Positions 26,610 to 34,689 of a stretch of 64,000 nt of DNA are shown piece after piece. A program made the position numbers and the translations under genes. How positions within the stretch are numbered: position 1 is the stretch's first letter; each line of letters starts with the position of its first letter. The notes beneath the pieces are model-generated. The model saw only the letters and a list, made by a program, of their open reading frames with translations. It was not told where the DNA came from and ran no database searches. Source of the stretch: Novosphingobium flavum (GTDB taxonomy: Bacteria; Pseudomonadota; Alphaproteobacteria; Sphingomonadales; Sphingomonadaceae); the NCBI RefSeq assembly GCF_014230315.1, contig NZ_JACLAW010000001.1, positions 124,001-188,000 of the forward strand. Reading direction: 5' to 3'.

Positions 26610-28694
26610 TCACATGAGGTCGCGCGGGATTATGCTGGGCGTTTCCCGGCGGAAGATTTCCTTGTCTCCCTTGAAGGCGATGACCCATTCCCTGAGGTGG
26701 AAGGCCTCGGCCGTGCAGGTCATTTCCGAGCCGTAGCGGATCGTGCAGTCCCACTCGCCGCGCTTGTAGCCGATCACCCGGTCGGCAAAGATGCGGTTGG
26801 TCAGCGGCTGGCCTTCGATCATCTCGATCACCCGGTCGGCCCCGGCCTTGCGGCTGGCGCCGGTGGCCAGTTCCACGGTGCGCGGCTCGGCCAGGCCAAA
26901 GCTCTCATAAGCGACCCGCTTGCCGGGCCCCCATTTCTCGCCCGAGCGCACGGTTGGCGCGGCCTTCTGCCCCGGGTGAGTGCCCGGCACGGCAAAGGGT
27001 GCCTCCTGGCCCGGCGTCAGCCGCACCGGCAGGTCGATCCGGCTCGCGCCCTGGACGATGTCGAGCGTGGCGATCTCCGGCGTCGGCCAGGCCAGCGGCC
27101 AGAGCCCGGCCGAGATCGCCACCCGCACCCGGCTGCCCTTCGCGAAGCGATGGCCGATGAAATACATCGGGAAATCGACATCGTAGAACTGCCCCGGCAC
27201 CAGCGGGGTCGGGTGTTCGATCGAATCCCGCCGGGTCAGGTTGAGCAGCTTGTAGCTGATCAGCCACGATTTTCCGTCCGGCGTCACCTCGGTCAGCCGC
27301 ACGCAGCACTGGGCGATCGGCTTGTCCGCCGCGATCCTGAGGCGCGCTGTCGGATAACCCAGGATCTCGAGATTGTCGGGCAGGGGGGCAGAGGTGAAGA
27401 CGAGGCTCTTGGCATCGTCAGCCGACTGTTCCAGCTCGGTCGGCCGCCCGTAGATCCACTGCGCCTTGGTCGTGCCGACGATCCGGTCACCGACATAGCG
27501 CACGGGCTTGTCGGCGCCCTTGGCTGGCGAGAGCGCGCCGCCGTCATTGAGGTGCAGGGTGCGGGTGCGGATGCGCGAGGAGGGCCACTTGTCCTCGGCG
27601 ATCCAGGTGCCAGGCACTTCGGCCGGAAAGGCCTGCGGGTCGCTCTCGTACATCGAAAAGGTTCGCAGCATCGGCTCGGCCATGATGCCGGTTCGCGCGC
27701 CCATCAGCCAGTGGTGCCACCAGCGCGCTTCCTCGTATTTCCAGTCGAGTCCCTGCGGCGTCGCCAGTTGCGGGAAGATGTGGCCCCACGGCCCGATCAG
27801 CCCCTTGCGCGGCACGGAGAGCTTTTCGAGCAGGCGCCCGATCACGTCGGAATAGGGATCGCCCCAACCGTTGACGACATAGACCGCGCACCGGATCGCG
27901 GCATAGTCCACCGCGATCGAGCCGCGCTTCCAGTAATCGTCATAGCGCTGGTGCTCGGTCCAGGTGCGCACGATCGCGGGCGTTGCTTCCAGCCGCTTGA
28001 GCCACAGTTCTTCCCACCGGTCGCCCACCACTTGCGGATCTGGCGGCTCGGTCAGTTCGCCCTTGAAGGTGGTGCCCCAGGCCAGTTGCTGTTCGCCAAG
28101 GCTCCCGCCGAGGAAATGCGCGTCGCCCGTATAGCGGTTGTCGCAGCAGCCCATCGGCACGATCGCCTTGAGCGCGGGCGGAGCCATGGCCGCGACCTGC
28201 AGTGAGTTGATCCCGCCCCACGAAATGCCGCGCATCCCGACATTGCCGTTGCACCACGGTTGGCGCGAGAGCCACTCGATCACCGAAACCGCGTCGTTAA
28301 GTTCCTCGACCGAATATTCGTCGTCCTTGGTCCCTTCGGAGTTGCCGCTGCCGCGAATGTCCACGCGGATGTAGGCGATGCCATAGGGGGCAAGGGTGGC
28401 GGCCACGCTGTCGTCCTGAGCGCGGCGCAGGTCCCACAGGCGGTAGGGGATATATTCGAGGACCACGCCGACCGGCTTCTGCCGCGCGCCTTCCGGCAGC
28501 CACAGCCGCGCGGCCAGCTTCACCCCGTCGGGCATCGCAATCCACAGCACCTCGGTCACCTCGACCGGGCGGGCTTCGGGGAGTTGCCAGACCGGCGCGG
28601 CCTCCGCCTGTCCGGCGCCGCCCGACAGGCCAAGCGCGGCCATGCCGGTGCCGCTGGCCAGCAGGGCGCGGCGGGAAAGGGGGAGCTCATTCAC
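26610..28694 (-). CDS. Exported CocE/NonD-family (S15) hydrolase
   Basis: A 694-residue alpha/beta hydrolase of the X-Pro dipeptidyl-peptidase/cocaine esterase superfamily. The nucleophile is S158 in GISWGG, in the GxSxGG context of the family; VRVDIRGSGNSEGT precedes it, a cap region follows, and a WGHIFP block near residue 305 may hold the catalytic His. The C-terminal half (about 400-690) is the jelly-roll domain with LNLTRRD and RVRVAISAGLWP. A twin-arginine-like signal (LSRRALLASGTGMAALGL) directs it to the periplasm. Enzymes of this family hydrolyse esters, amides or acylated peptides. It starts with GTG overlapping the cytochrome stop (GTGA). Confidence 0.87.
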   Translation of the reverse strand: MNELPLSRRALLASGTGMAALGLSGGAGQAEAAPVWQLPEARPVEVTEVLWIAMPDGVKLAARLWLPEGARQKPVGVVLEYIPYRLWDLRRAQDDSVAATLAPYGIAYIRVDIRGSGNSEGTKDDEYSVEELNDAVSVIEWLSRQPWCNGNVGMRGISWGGINSLQVAAMAPPALKAIVPMGCCDNRYTGDAHFLGGSLGEQQLAWGTTFKGELTEPPDPQVVGDRWEELWLKRLEATPAIVRTWTEHQRYDDYWKRGSIAVDYAAIRCAVYVVNGWGDPYSDVIGRLLEKLSVPRKGLIGPWGHIFPQLATPQGLDWKYEEARWWHHWLMGARTGIMAEPMLRTFSMYESDPQAFPAEVPGTWIAEDKWPSSRIRTRTLHLNDGGALSPAKGADKPVRYVGDRIVGTTKAQWIYGRPTELEQSADDAKSLVFTSAPLPDNLEILGYPTARLRIAADKPIAQCCVRLTEVTPDGKSWLISYKLLNLTRRDSIEHPTPLVPGQFYDVDFPMYFIGHRFAKGSRVRVAISAGLWPLAWPTPEIATLDIVQGASRIDLPVRLTPGQEAPFAVPGTHPGQKAAPTVRSGEKWGPGKRVAYESFGLAEPRTVELATGASRKAGADRVIEMIEGQPLTNRIFADRVIGYKRGEWDCTIRYGSEMTCTAEAFHLREWVIAFKGDKEIFRRETPSIIPRDLM

Positions 28695-29227
28695 TTCACC
28701 GGCTCCTGATTGTAATACCAGTATTGCAGGTGGCAGGCCTCGCAGGCGCCATCGAGCGCCCCGGCAAGATCCTGCGCGGTCTTCGCGTCGCGGCGCACGG
28801 CGGCCTGTTCAAGATCGGCCGCGAGCGCGGCGAGGTTGCGGGCGTGCGCGCGGATGGACTTCGGATCGCTGTCGATCCGGCGCTGGACATCGGCGGCATT
28901 GGTCGCGCCGGGTTGGTCCTGGTCGGCGATCTTCGCCCCCGGCGCGGCGGCGCGAAGGCGCGGGGCATTGGCAATGATTGCCGCGCCGCGCCGGATATCG
29001 GACGAGGCGGCGTAAAGCCTTGCCCAGTCTCCTGCCGCATATTTGTCGGCCGCGCCGTAGCCCAGATCGTCGACGTTGCGGTTGGTGATTTCCCAGACCA
29101 CGTCGGCGGCCGGATCGACGATCCCGGCCATGGTGTCGTGCACGGTCACCGGCGCTGTCGGCGCGGCCAGCAGGCTCGCCCCGGCGCAGACCGTGGCGGC
29201 GGCGAGCAGCAGGCGGGCCGCTTTCAC
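28691..29227 (-). CDS. Periplasmic c-type cytochrome (single CxxCH)
   Basis: A 178-residue exported protein with a signal peptide (KAARLLLAAATVCAGASLLAA) and one heme-binding motif, CEACH, near the C-terminus. The helical body and a C-terminal heme site fit the cytochrome c'/c556 class, which carries electrons or binds small gases. GTG start overlapping the stop of the lyase-like gene (GTGA), and its own stop overlaps the hydrolase start, so translation of the three genes is coupled. Its presence suggests that the operon's pathway includes a periplasmic redox step. Confidence 0.75.
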   Translation of the reverse strand: MKAARLLLAAATVCAGASLLAAPTAPVTVHDTMAGIVDPAADVVWEITNRNVDDLGYGAADKYAAGDWARLYAASSDIRRGAAIIANAPRLRAAAPGAKIADQDQPGATNAADVQRRIDSDPKSIRAHARNLAALAADLEQAAVRRDAKTAQDLAGALDGACEACHLQYWYYNQEPVK

Positions 29228-30993
29228 CGGCCGTCTCCTGCCGGGCGGGCGGGCCCGGCCGGAACCAGCACGGCCGCGTCGTTATCGCTCATCCAGCGCT
29301 GCACCGCGCCCGGCGCAACCGATGCGCCGAGCGGAAAGACGGCGCGGAACTTGGGCAAGGCCGCCTCGACCCCGCCGCCAAACCGGCGCGCCGGCTCCTG
29401 CGCCTTGCGCACGTCGACCCACTTGGCGCCATTGGCGAGATCGAACTGAACCAGGCCCGCGCTGGTATCGACGAGCTTGCGCGCGCGTTCGAGCTTGAGC
29501 CGGGTCTGGGCCTGAAGGTCTTCCACCCCCTCGACCCAGGCATTGCCCTCGGCCGCGATCGGCACGGCGAGCGACTGGATCTCTTGCCACAGGTCGACCG
29601 GCGTATAGCCGCCGATCGGACCGCCGGGGGAGGGCAGCACGTCGTTCGCCTTGATCACGGTGAACATGGTGTTGGTGAAGCGCTGCATCCGGTTCAGCAC
29701 GGCCACGTCAAGGTTGGCCATGGCGACGGAGAAAGCCTCGACATCGTTGGCCAGGGGATAGGGGTCCCAGTTGGCGTTGGACAGTATATAGCCCGACTGC
29801 CCTTTGGAACGCGGCCCGCCCTTGACGAAATATTGCATCATCTGCGGGGTGGCGAGGTCCCAGCTGCTCTCCGGCGTCAGCCCCGCGCGGACCACCGGGT
29901 TGTGGTCGGAAGAATTGAGCTGGAATTCGACCGAGCGCCGTAGCCGGTCCCACGCGGCCCAGGCAGAGGCATGGCGGATCGAAGAGGCGCGCAGGCTCTC
30001 CGGGTCCTGGATGATCCGCTTGGGGTCGGTCTCGAACAGGTAGGACCCGCGCAGCATCTCGCGCATCCTGGCGGCGTGCCAGTTGAGCCAGGGATCAGGC
30101 CGGTCGGCCTGAACAGGCGTTGCCAGCGGGGTCAGTGAGGAATTCATCCCCGACAGGTCGAAGGCATAGGCCACGTCCGCCCAGTCCAGCAGCCGCCGCG
30201 CCGCATCCACCAGCAGCACGCCCTGCGCCGTGGCATAGGCATTGGAGCTGGTCAGGGCATTGCTGTCCGCCGCGAAGGGCGCAAGCGGCGTCAGCCCGGC
30301 GCGCTTCAGCGCCTCGGCCGCCGGCATCCGGCTGCCGCGAAACCACACCTCGCCCGCGCCGACCATGGCCGCGCCGATATTGCCAAGCTGGGCCAGATCC
30401 CCTTCACCCACCGTCCCGCGTGACTGGACCACCGGAGTGATGCCGAGGTTGAGGAAGTCGACCAGCATTTTTGCCAGCGGCGCGCTGGGCGCATTGTGGG
30501 TGATCCCGTTGGCGCGCACGGCCATGATCGCGCGGACCAGTTCCTCGTCCGCGATTTCGGGCGGATAGCCCGATGCAGCCCCGTTGCGAAACGCACGCAG
30601 CTGCGATGCACTGATCTTCTCGCGGTTCTCCGGCGTCTCGGGATCGCCGGCGAAGATCACCGTTTCCCGTGCCGCCCCGGAGCCGCGGTTGAACCAGTAG
30701 ATCGGCACGCCCTGCGCCGCGCCTTCGAGCAGGAGGCCATAGGAAACGGCCATCGATTCAACTGCTTCGGGCGCATAGGCAACCTTCGCCCCATGTCGCG
30801 CCACGGCCATCACGTCGTCGACCGACATCCCCCGCCCGGTCAGCACGATGGTCCGCGCCGCCGCATCGTGCTGCGCCGGCGTCCAGCCGGCGGGAGCCGC
30901 GATTGCGGGCGGCGGCGCAGGCGCGGCCTGTGCGGCGGGAGCCATCACGGCGGCCAGTGCGGTCAGGGCCAGCCAGGCAGAGCGGTTACGCAT
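29224..30993 (-). CDS. Exported HAL/PAL-superfamily protein lacking the MIO triad
   Basis: A 589-residue protein with an N-terminal signal peptide ending at AAQA (the family is normally cytoplasmic). The body follows the histidine/phenylalanine ammonia-lyase fold: VPIYWFNRGSG replaces the YGxNTGFG loop, GTVGEGDLAQLGNIGAAMVG replaces GSVGASGDLAPL, and SSDHNPVV matches the conserved NP loop in the C-terminal half. The Ala-Ser-Gly that makes the MIO electrophile is absent: the sequence is Gly-Glu-Gly-Asp (Glu at about residue 197), one residue shorter. It therefore probably cannot do classical MIO-dependent ammonia elimination. Start: the ATG at 30993 is better spaced from the AAGGGA site than the one at 30999. 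Stop overlaps the next gene. Confidence 0.75.
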   Translation of the reverse strand: MRNRSAWLALTALAAVMAPAAQAAPAPPPAIAAPAGWTPAQHDAAARTIVLTGRGMSVDDVMAVARHGAKVAYAPEAVESMAVSYGLLLEGAAQGVPIYWFNRGSGAARETVIFAGDPETPENREKISASQLRAFRNGAASGYPPEIADEELVRAIMAVRANGITHNAPSAPLAKMLVDFLNLGITPVVQSRGTVGEGDLAQLGNIGAAMVGAGEVWFRGSRMPAAEALKRAGLTPLAPFAADSNALTSSNAYATAQGVLLVDAARRLLDWADVAYAFDLSGMNSSLTPLATPVQADRPDPWLNWHAARMREMLRGSYLFETDPKRIIQDPESLRASSIRHASAWAAWDRLRRSVEFQLNSSDHNPVVRAGLTPESSWDLATPQMMQYFVKGGPRSKGQSGYILSNANWDPYPLANDVEAFSVAMANLDVAVLNRMQRFTNTMFTVIKANDVLPSPGGPIGGYTPVDLWQEIQSLAVPIAAEGNAWVEGVEDLQAQTRLKLERARKLVDTSAGLVQFDLANGAKWVDVRKAQEPARRFGGGVEAALPKFRAVFPLGASVAPGAVQRWMSDNDAAVLVPAGPARPAGDGR

Positions 30994-31015
30994 CGTCATT
31001 TCCCTTGCATGCAGT

Positions 31016-31504
31016 TCAGACGAAGCCGATCCAGCGGCCGGTCACGACCACGCCGAGCCAAGCGCAGAGCGAAATCCCCGCGCTGGCGCGCAAGGCGCCC
31101 GGCAGGTTTTCGCCGCGCCGCGCACCGGGGCGGCCGGGGTGAGAGTTGAAGAAGGCCATGTTGACCCCGGCCAGCATCAGCAGCGCCATCTTGGCGAGGA
31201 ACGGGATATTGGTGGCATAACGCGTCGCGGCGGAGGCGAACATGGCCATACCGGTTAGGAGCGCGAGGACGAAACCGCCCCAGGTCCAAGGCAGGACGGT
31301 GTTCTGGAGCGCCTCGTGACGGCCGGGAAACCGCAAAACGCCAAGCAGGGCGAGATCAAGCAGCAGGATCGAGCCGATCACCAGCGCGACACCGACCACG
31401 TGCGCGGTCTCGATCAGCGGAAAGGCCCAGTCTGAGCCGGCAATCGCCATGGCCGGAGCCGAGGCCTCGATCGTGGCAAACAAACCCGAAGGATCGGTAG
31501 GCAT
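31016..31504 (-). CDS. Small integral membrane protein (DUF6644-like), copy 1
   Basis: A 162-residue protein with four hydrophobic helices. The first carries ETAHVVGVALVIGSILLLDLALLG, the pattern I associate with the DUF6644 family. Conserved helix histidines could bind heme b, by analogy with other four-helix membrane cytochromes, but that is inference. It lies 13 bases after a second gene of similar size and topology, so the two may form a heterodimer. The function is unknown. Confidence 0.65.
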   Translation of the reverse strand: MPTDPSGLFATIEASAPAMAIAGSDWAFPLIETAHVVGVALVIGSILLLDLALLGVLRFPGRHEALQNTVLPWTWGGFVLALLTGMAMFASAATRYATNIPFLAKMALLMLAGVNMAFFNSHPGRPGARRGENLPGALRASAGISLCAWLGVVVTGRWIGFV

Positions 31505-31517
31505 GGTCTTGCTCCCC

Positions 31518-31991
31518 TCAGGCCGCCGGCGGCGCGCCGAAATAGGCGATCAGCCGTCCGCACAGGATGATCGCCAGCCACAGCACCAGCCACAACGCAG
31601 CCACGAGGCGAGGCGGGGCGCTGCCGTGCTCGGCGGCTTCAAGGCGCCGCTCGATCCACCAGCTCGCGGCGAGGGCAACGACCAGCAGGACCATCTTGGC
31701 CTGGAACAGGCTATTAAGCAGCGTCCGTTCGGGGTCGCTCAACACGGTCAGCACGCCGGTCACCACGAGGAGGGCGACCGCGAGCCAGGTCCAGCGCAGC
31801 GCCTGCCCCACCGGGAACGCCCCTTCGCCGCGTCCCCCGGCAAGGGCCAGGGTCGCATGGGCGGCCGGAAACAGCAGCAGCCCGATGGCGACGATATGCA
31901 GCGCCTGGATCAGCGCCACGGCCCAGACCTGCTCCTGCAGAGCTTGCACGAAGGCGCTTCCGGCGAGGCCGGCGGCGAGGTGTTCCAGCAT
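31518..31991 (-). CDS. Small integral membrane protein (DUF6644-like), copy 2
   Basis: A 157-residue protein with four hydrophobic helices. Its second segment contains ALIQALHIVAIGLLLFPAAH, with two histidines within the membrane region, resembling the neighbouring copy (shared ALHxV / TAHVV pattern). Placed between the DUF6152 gene and copy 1, with short gaps on both sides (21 and 13 bases). The pair could be a membrane electron carrier for the periplasmic cytochrome; this is inferred from topology and neighbours only. Confidence 0.65.
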   Translation of the reverse strand: MLEHLAAGLAGSAFVQALQEQVWAVALIQALHIVAIGLLLFPAAHATLALAGGRGEGAFPVGQALRWTWLAVALLVVTGVLTVLSDPERTLLNSLFQAKMVLLVVALAASWWIERRLEAAEHGSAPPRLVAALWLVLWLAIILCGRLIAYFGAPPAA

Positions 31992-32012
31992 GTCAGTCCT
32001 CTCCGGCGAGAC

Positions 32013-32402
32013 CTATTGCGCCTTGAGCTGGCGTCCGTCCGCCAGCTTGACCGACACCAGCTGGCCTGCCGCCGTGCCGTCGCGCATCGGGTGGTATTCG
32101 ATCACCACCTTGTCGCCCGGCTTGAGCGTTTTGGCGTTCCAGCCCCCCGAACGCAGGCCTGAAAGCCCGTTCATCTCGAGCGAGAGATGGGGGAAGCTCT
32201 TGTGCGCGCCCTTGCCGCCCGGAACGTCAGCCTCGACCCAGCAATGCGGGTTGGCCCACTGGAACTGGGTGATCACGGCATTGACCGTGAAGGACTGCTT
32301 CTGGTCGAACATGGCGAAGGAGTGGTGAGCCAGCGCGGGCGCGGCGGCGGCGGCGAGCACGAGCGCGGCGGCGGCGCGCAGGCGCAGCGAAAGAATGGTC
32401 AT
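32013..32402 (-). CDS. DUF6152 family exported protein
   Basis: A 129-residue secreted protein with a signal peptide ending at ALA before HHSFAMFDQ, the characteristic start of mature DUF6152 proteins. The rest is beta-rich (FTVNAVITQFQWANPHCWVE, then LKPGDKVVIEYHPMRDG). The two N-terminal histidines of the mature protein plus others downstream could bind metal, but no function is established. It is two bases after the 265-residue gene upstream, so both are translated from one message. Confidence 0.8.
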   Translation of the reverse strand: MTILSLRLRAAAALVLAAAAAPALAHHSFAMFDQKQSFTVNAVITQFQWANPHCWVEADVPGGKGAHKSFPHLSLEMNGLSGLRSGGWNAKTLKPGDKVVIEYHPMRDGTAAGQLVSVKLADGRQLKAQ

Positions 32403-32404
32403 GA

Positions 32405-33202
32405 TTACTGTCCCTTGCTGGCGGGTGCTGCGGCCGGCGCGACGCCGATCACGGACTGGTCGGCCCCGGCGCCCTGGCGGTGGCGCTCGTTGGTGCAGTA
32501 ATATTCCTGCATCTCGTAGTCCGGCTGCAGCGTGTGCAGGGCAGTGGCGGTGATTGGCTTGGTGAAAGCCTTGGGGTCGGTGATGGTCACGTTTACCTCG
32601 AGCGTCACCTTGTCCACCCGGCGGTAGCGCTCGACGATATGGGCCTGGTCGCTGTAAACTGCGCGCCCGTCGATGAACGGCTGGGCGCCGAGGCTGATCG
32701 TGTCGACGACCAGCGTATCGCCCTCCCAGTGGCCGACCGAATCCCCGTAGAACATCGGAAACAGGTCGTCGGTGGGGAGGTGGTCGCGGTAGAGCCGGAT
32801 GCGGTGCAGGCCGCCGTTCTCCTTGCGCACGATCACCTCGCGGGCGGTCTGGAAGATCTCGACCGGGGGGCCGCCGCCGGTCATCATCCGGCCAAGGCCG
32901 GAAGGCAGGCAGTCCGCCCCGGCGGTCTGGACCGGACGGCCAGCCACCTCGTCATCGATCCGGCGGTCGTAGTCCTTCTGGAACTCGGGCGTGTAGGGAT
33001 AGACGGTGTATTTCACGTCGCCGCGCTGCGCGGTCGGGCCGAACTGGCCGCCGCTCTTGCGCTTCCACACCCCTTCGAGGTTGTGATTGCCGGTGATGGC
33101 CGGAACGTCAGGCGCTGGCTCGGCAGCAAGCGGGGCGGTAGCGAGTGCGGCGATGGCAAAGGCCGAAAGGCCGGCCCACGCACGGTGGATCGGGCGGGTC
33201 AT
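32405..33202 (-). CDS. Exported protein of unknown function, DUF6152 partner
   Basis: A 265-residue protein with a signal peptide ending near PLAAEP. The mature part begins with a LEGVWKRKSGG motif and contains CLPSGLGRMM, a DSVGHWEGDTLVVDTISLG block and VERYRRVDKVTLEVNVTITDP, all beta-rich. Proteins with this WEGDTLVVDT pattern are common in sphingomonads and marine gammaproteobacteria, often next to DUF6152, but no activity is known to me. It is in the periplasm by prediction and is second in the operon, 10 bases after the MFS gene. Confidence 0.7.
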   Translation of the reverse strand: MTRPIHRAWAGLSAFAIAALATAPLAAEPAPDVPAITGNHNLEGVWKRKSGGQFGPTAQRGDVKYTVYPYTPEFQKDYDRRIDDEVAGRPVQTAGADCLPSGLGRMMTGGGPPVEIFQTAREVIVRKENGGLHRIRLYRDHLPTDDLFPMFYGDSVGHWEGDTLVVDTISLGAQPFIDGRAVYSDQAHIVERYRRVDKVTLEVNVTITDPKAFTKPITATALHTLQPDYEMQEYYCTNERHRQGAGADQSVIGVAPAAAPASKGQ

Positions 33203-33212
33203 TACAGGCTCC

Positions 33213-34547
33213 CTATGGCGCTGCGGAAGAAAGAGGAGGCTCGCACGGGGCGAGGACGAACAGTGCGGGCAGGCTGAGCAAGGCAGCAGCGCTGACGTAC
33301 CAGGCCGGGGCGAAAACCAGCCCGCGCCCGATCAGCCAGGTCAGGATGGTCGGGGCAAAACCGCCGAACAGCATGACTGCAAGATTGTAGCCGACCGAGG
33401 TGCCGCTGGCGCGCGAGCCGACCGGGAACAGTGCGGCCAGCGCCGAAGGGGCCGCGCCGTTGAACAGGCCGACCATCAGGCAGATCGCCGACTGGACGAG
33501 GGTCAGCGTAGCGAGGTCGGGGCTGGCGAGCGCGCCGCGCAGCAGGAAATGGGGGACCACTGCCAACATCACGGCGACCGCCGTGAGCAGCAGGCGGCGA
33601 TCGATCCGGTCAGCCAGCCGCCCGCCGGCGAGACAGGCGAAGACCAGGACCACGCTGCCTGTCAGGCTTGCGGCGAAGGCGCTGCGCGGGCTGGCCTTGC
33701 CCACGGCCTGGACATAGATCGGGAAATAGATCGCCAGGGCATAGGACCCGGCGGTCCACAGCGTGGACAGTCCGGTCGCGGCGAGCAGGCGGCCCGGGCG
33801 CGCAAAGGCGGCGCGGGCGGCGGCGCTGAGCGAGGGGCGCGGCGCCGAGGCGGCGAGGGCGCTGAACTCGGGCGTCTCGCCGAGGGTGCGGCGCAGCCAC
33901 AGGCCGACCGGGGCGATGAGAACGCCGATCAGGAAAGCCACGCGCCAGCCCCAAGCAGCCAGCTCCGCTGGGGCGAGCAGGCTGGTCAGGGCAAAGCCCA
34001 CCAAGGAGCCGAGCACGTTGGACCCGGCCATGCTGGCCTGCAGCAGCGAGGCATAGAGCCCCCGCCGCCCCGGCGGCGCATGTTCGACCATGAAGGTCAG
34101 GGCTCCGCCCACTTCGCCCCCGGCGGAAAAACCCTGCAACGAACGCCCGGCAACCAGCAGCAGGGGCGCGCCGATCCCGATCGCGCTGGCCGGCGGGGCG
34201 AGGGCGATCACCAGCGTACCGGCGGCCATCAGCAGGATCGTCGCGGTCAGCGCGGCCTTGCGGCCATGACGGTCTGCATAGGCGCCCATCAGCACGGCGC
34301 CCGCCGGGCGGACGAGGAAGCCGAGGCCGAAGGTGAGAAATGCCTGGACCAGCGCCGTGGTCGCATCGGCGCCGGGGAAGAAGGCCTTGCCGATCAGGAT
34401 CGCAAAATATGCATAAACTGTGAAGTCGTACCACTCGAGGAGATTGCCCGCCGCCGCCGCGAGCGCGGCGCGCAGACCCACCAGACCGGAACGGCGCTCG
34501 GCCCCGGCTTTTGGCATCGTCTGCTGGATTTCGGCGGTTTGAGCCAT
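33213..34547 (-). CDS. MHS-type MFS transporter
   Basis: A 444-residue major facilitator with LLEWYDFTVYAYFAILIG in TM1, GAYADRHGRKAAL between TM2 and TM3, and SAGGEVGGALTFMVEHAPPGRRG in TM4/5, all typical of the metabolite:H+ symporter group (citrate, shikimate, betaine and aromatic acid carriers). It is first in the nine-gene minus-strand operon and presumably takes the final product of periplasmic processing into the cytoplasm. The start ATG at 34547 lies after an AT-richer region shared with the divergent desaturase gene. Confidence 0.88.
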   Translation of the reverse strand: MAQTAEIQQTMPKAGAERRSGLVGLRAALAAAAGNLLEWYDFTVYAYFAILIGKAFFPGADATTALVQAFLTFGLGFLVRPAGAVLMGAYADRHGRKAALTATILLMAAGTLVIALAPPASAIGIGAPLLLVAGRSLQGFSAGGEVGGALTFMVEHAPPGRRGLYASLLQASMAGSNVLGSLVGFALTSLLAPAELAAWGWRVAFLIGVLIAPVGLWLRRTLGETPEFSALAASAPRPSLSAAARAAFARPGRLLAATGLSTLWTAGSYALAIYFPIYVQAVGKASPRSAFAASLTGSVVLVFACLAGGRLADRIDRRLLLTAVAVMLAVVPHFLLRGALASPDLATLTLVQSAICLMVGLFNGAAPSALAALFPVGSRASGTSVGYNLAVMLFGGFAPTILTWLIGRGLVFAPAWYVSAAALLSLPALFVLAPCEPPLSSAAP

Positions 34548-34689
34548 TTTTCCCTCATTTCAGGTGTCAGGCCGCTAGCGCAATTCCCCCAGGCAAGGCA
34601 TTCCAATGACGTTATGTTACGACACAATGTTGTCAATCTAGGCGTGCAACAGGTAGCGCAGGTTTCGCGCCGGGTATAGGGAGCCGGTC
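34548..34689. promoter_or_regulatory. Divergent promoter region with imperfect palindrome
   Basis: This 142-bp region separates the MFS-led operon (minus) and the desaturase (plus). It is less GC-rich than its surroundings. A loose dyad flanked by GAC and GTC lies at 34609-34635. A regulator may bind there; no regulator gene is adjacent to either operon. Confidence 0.35.
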
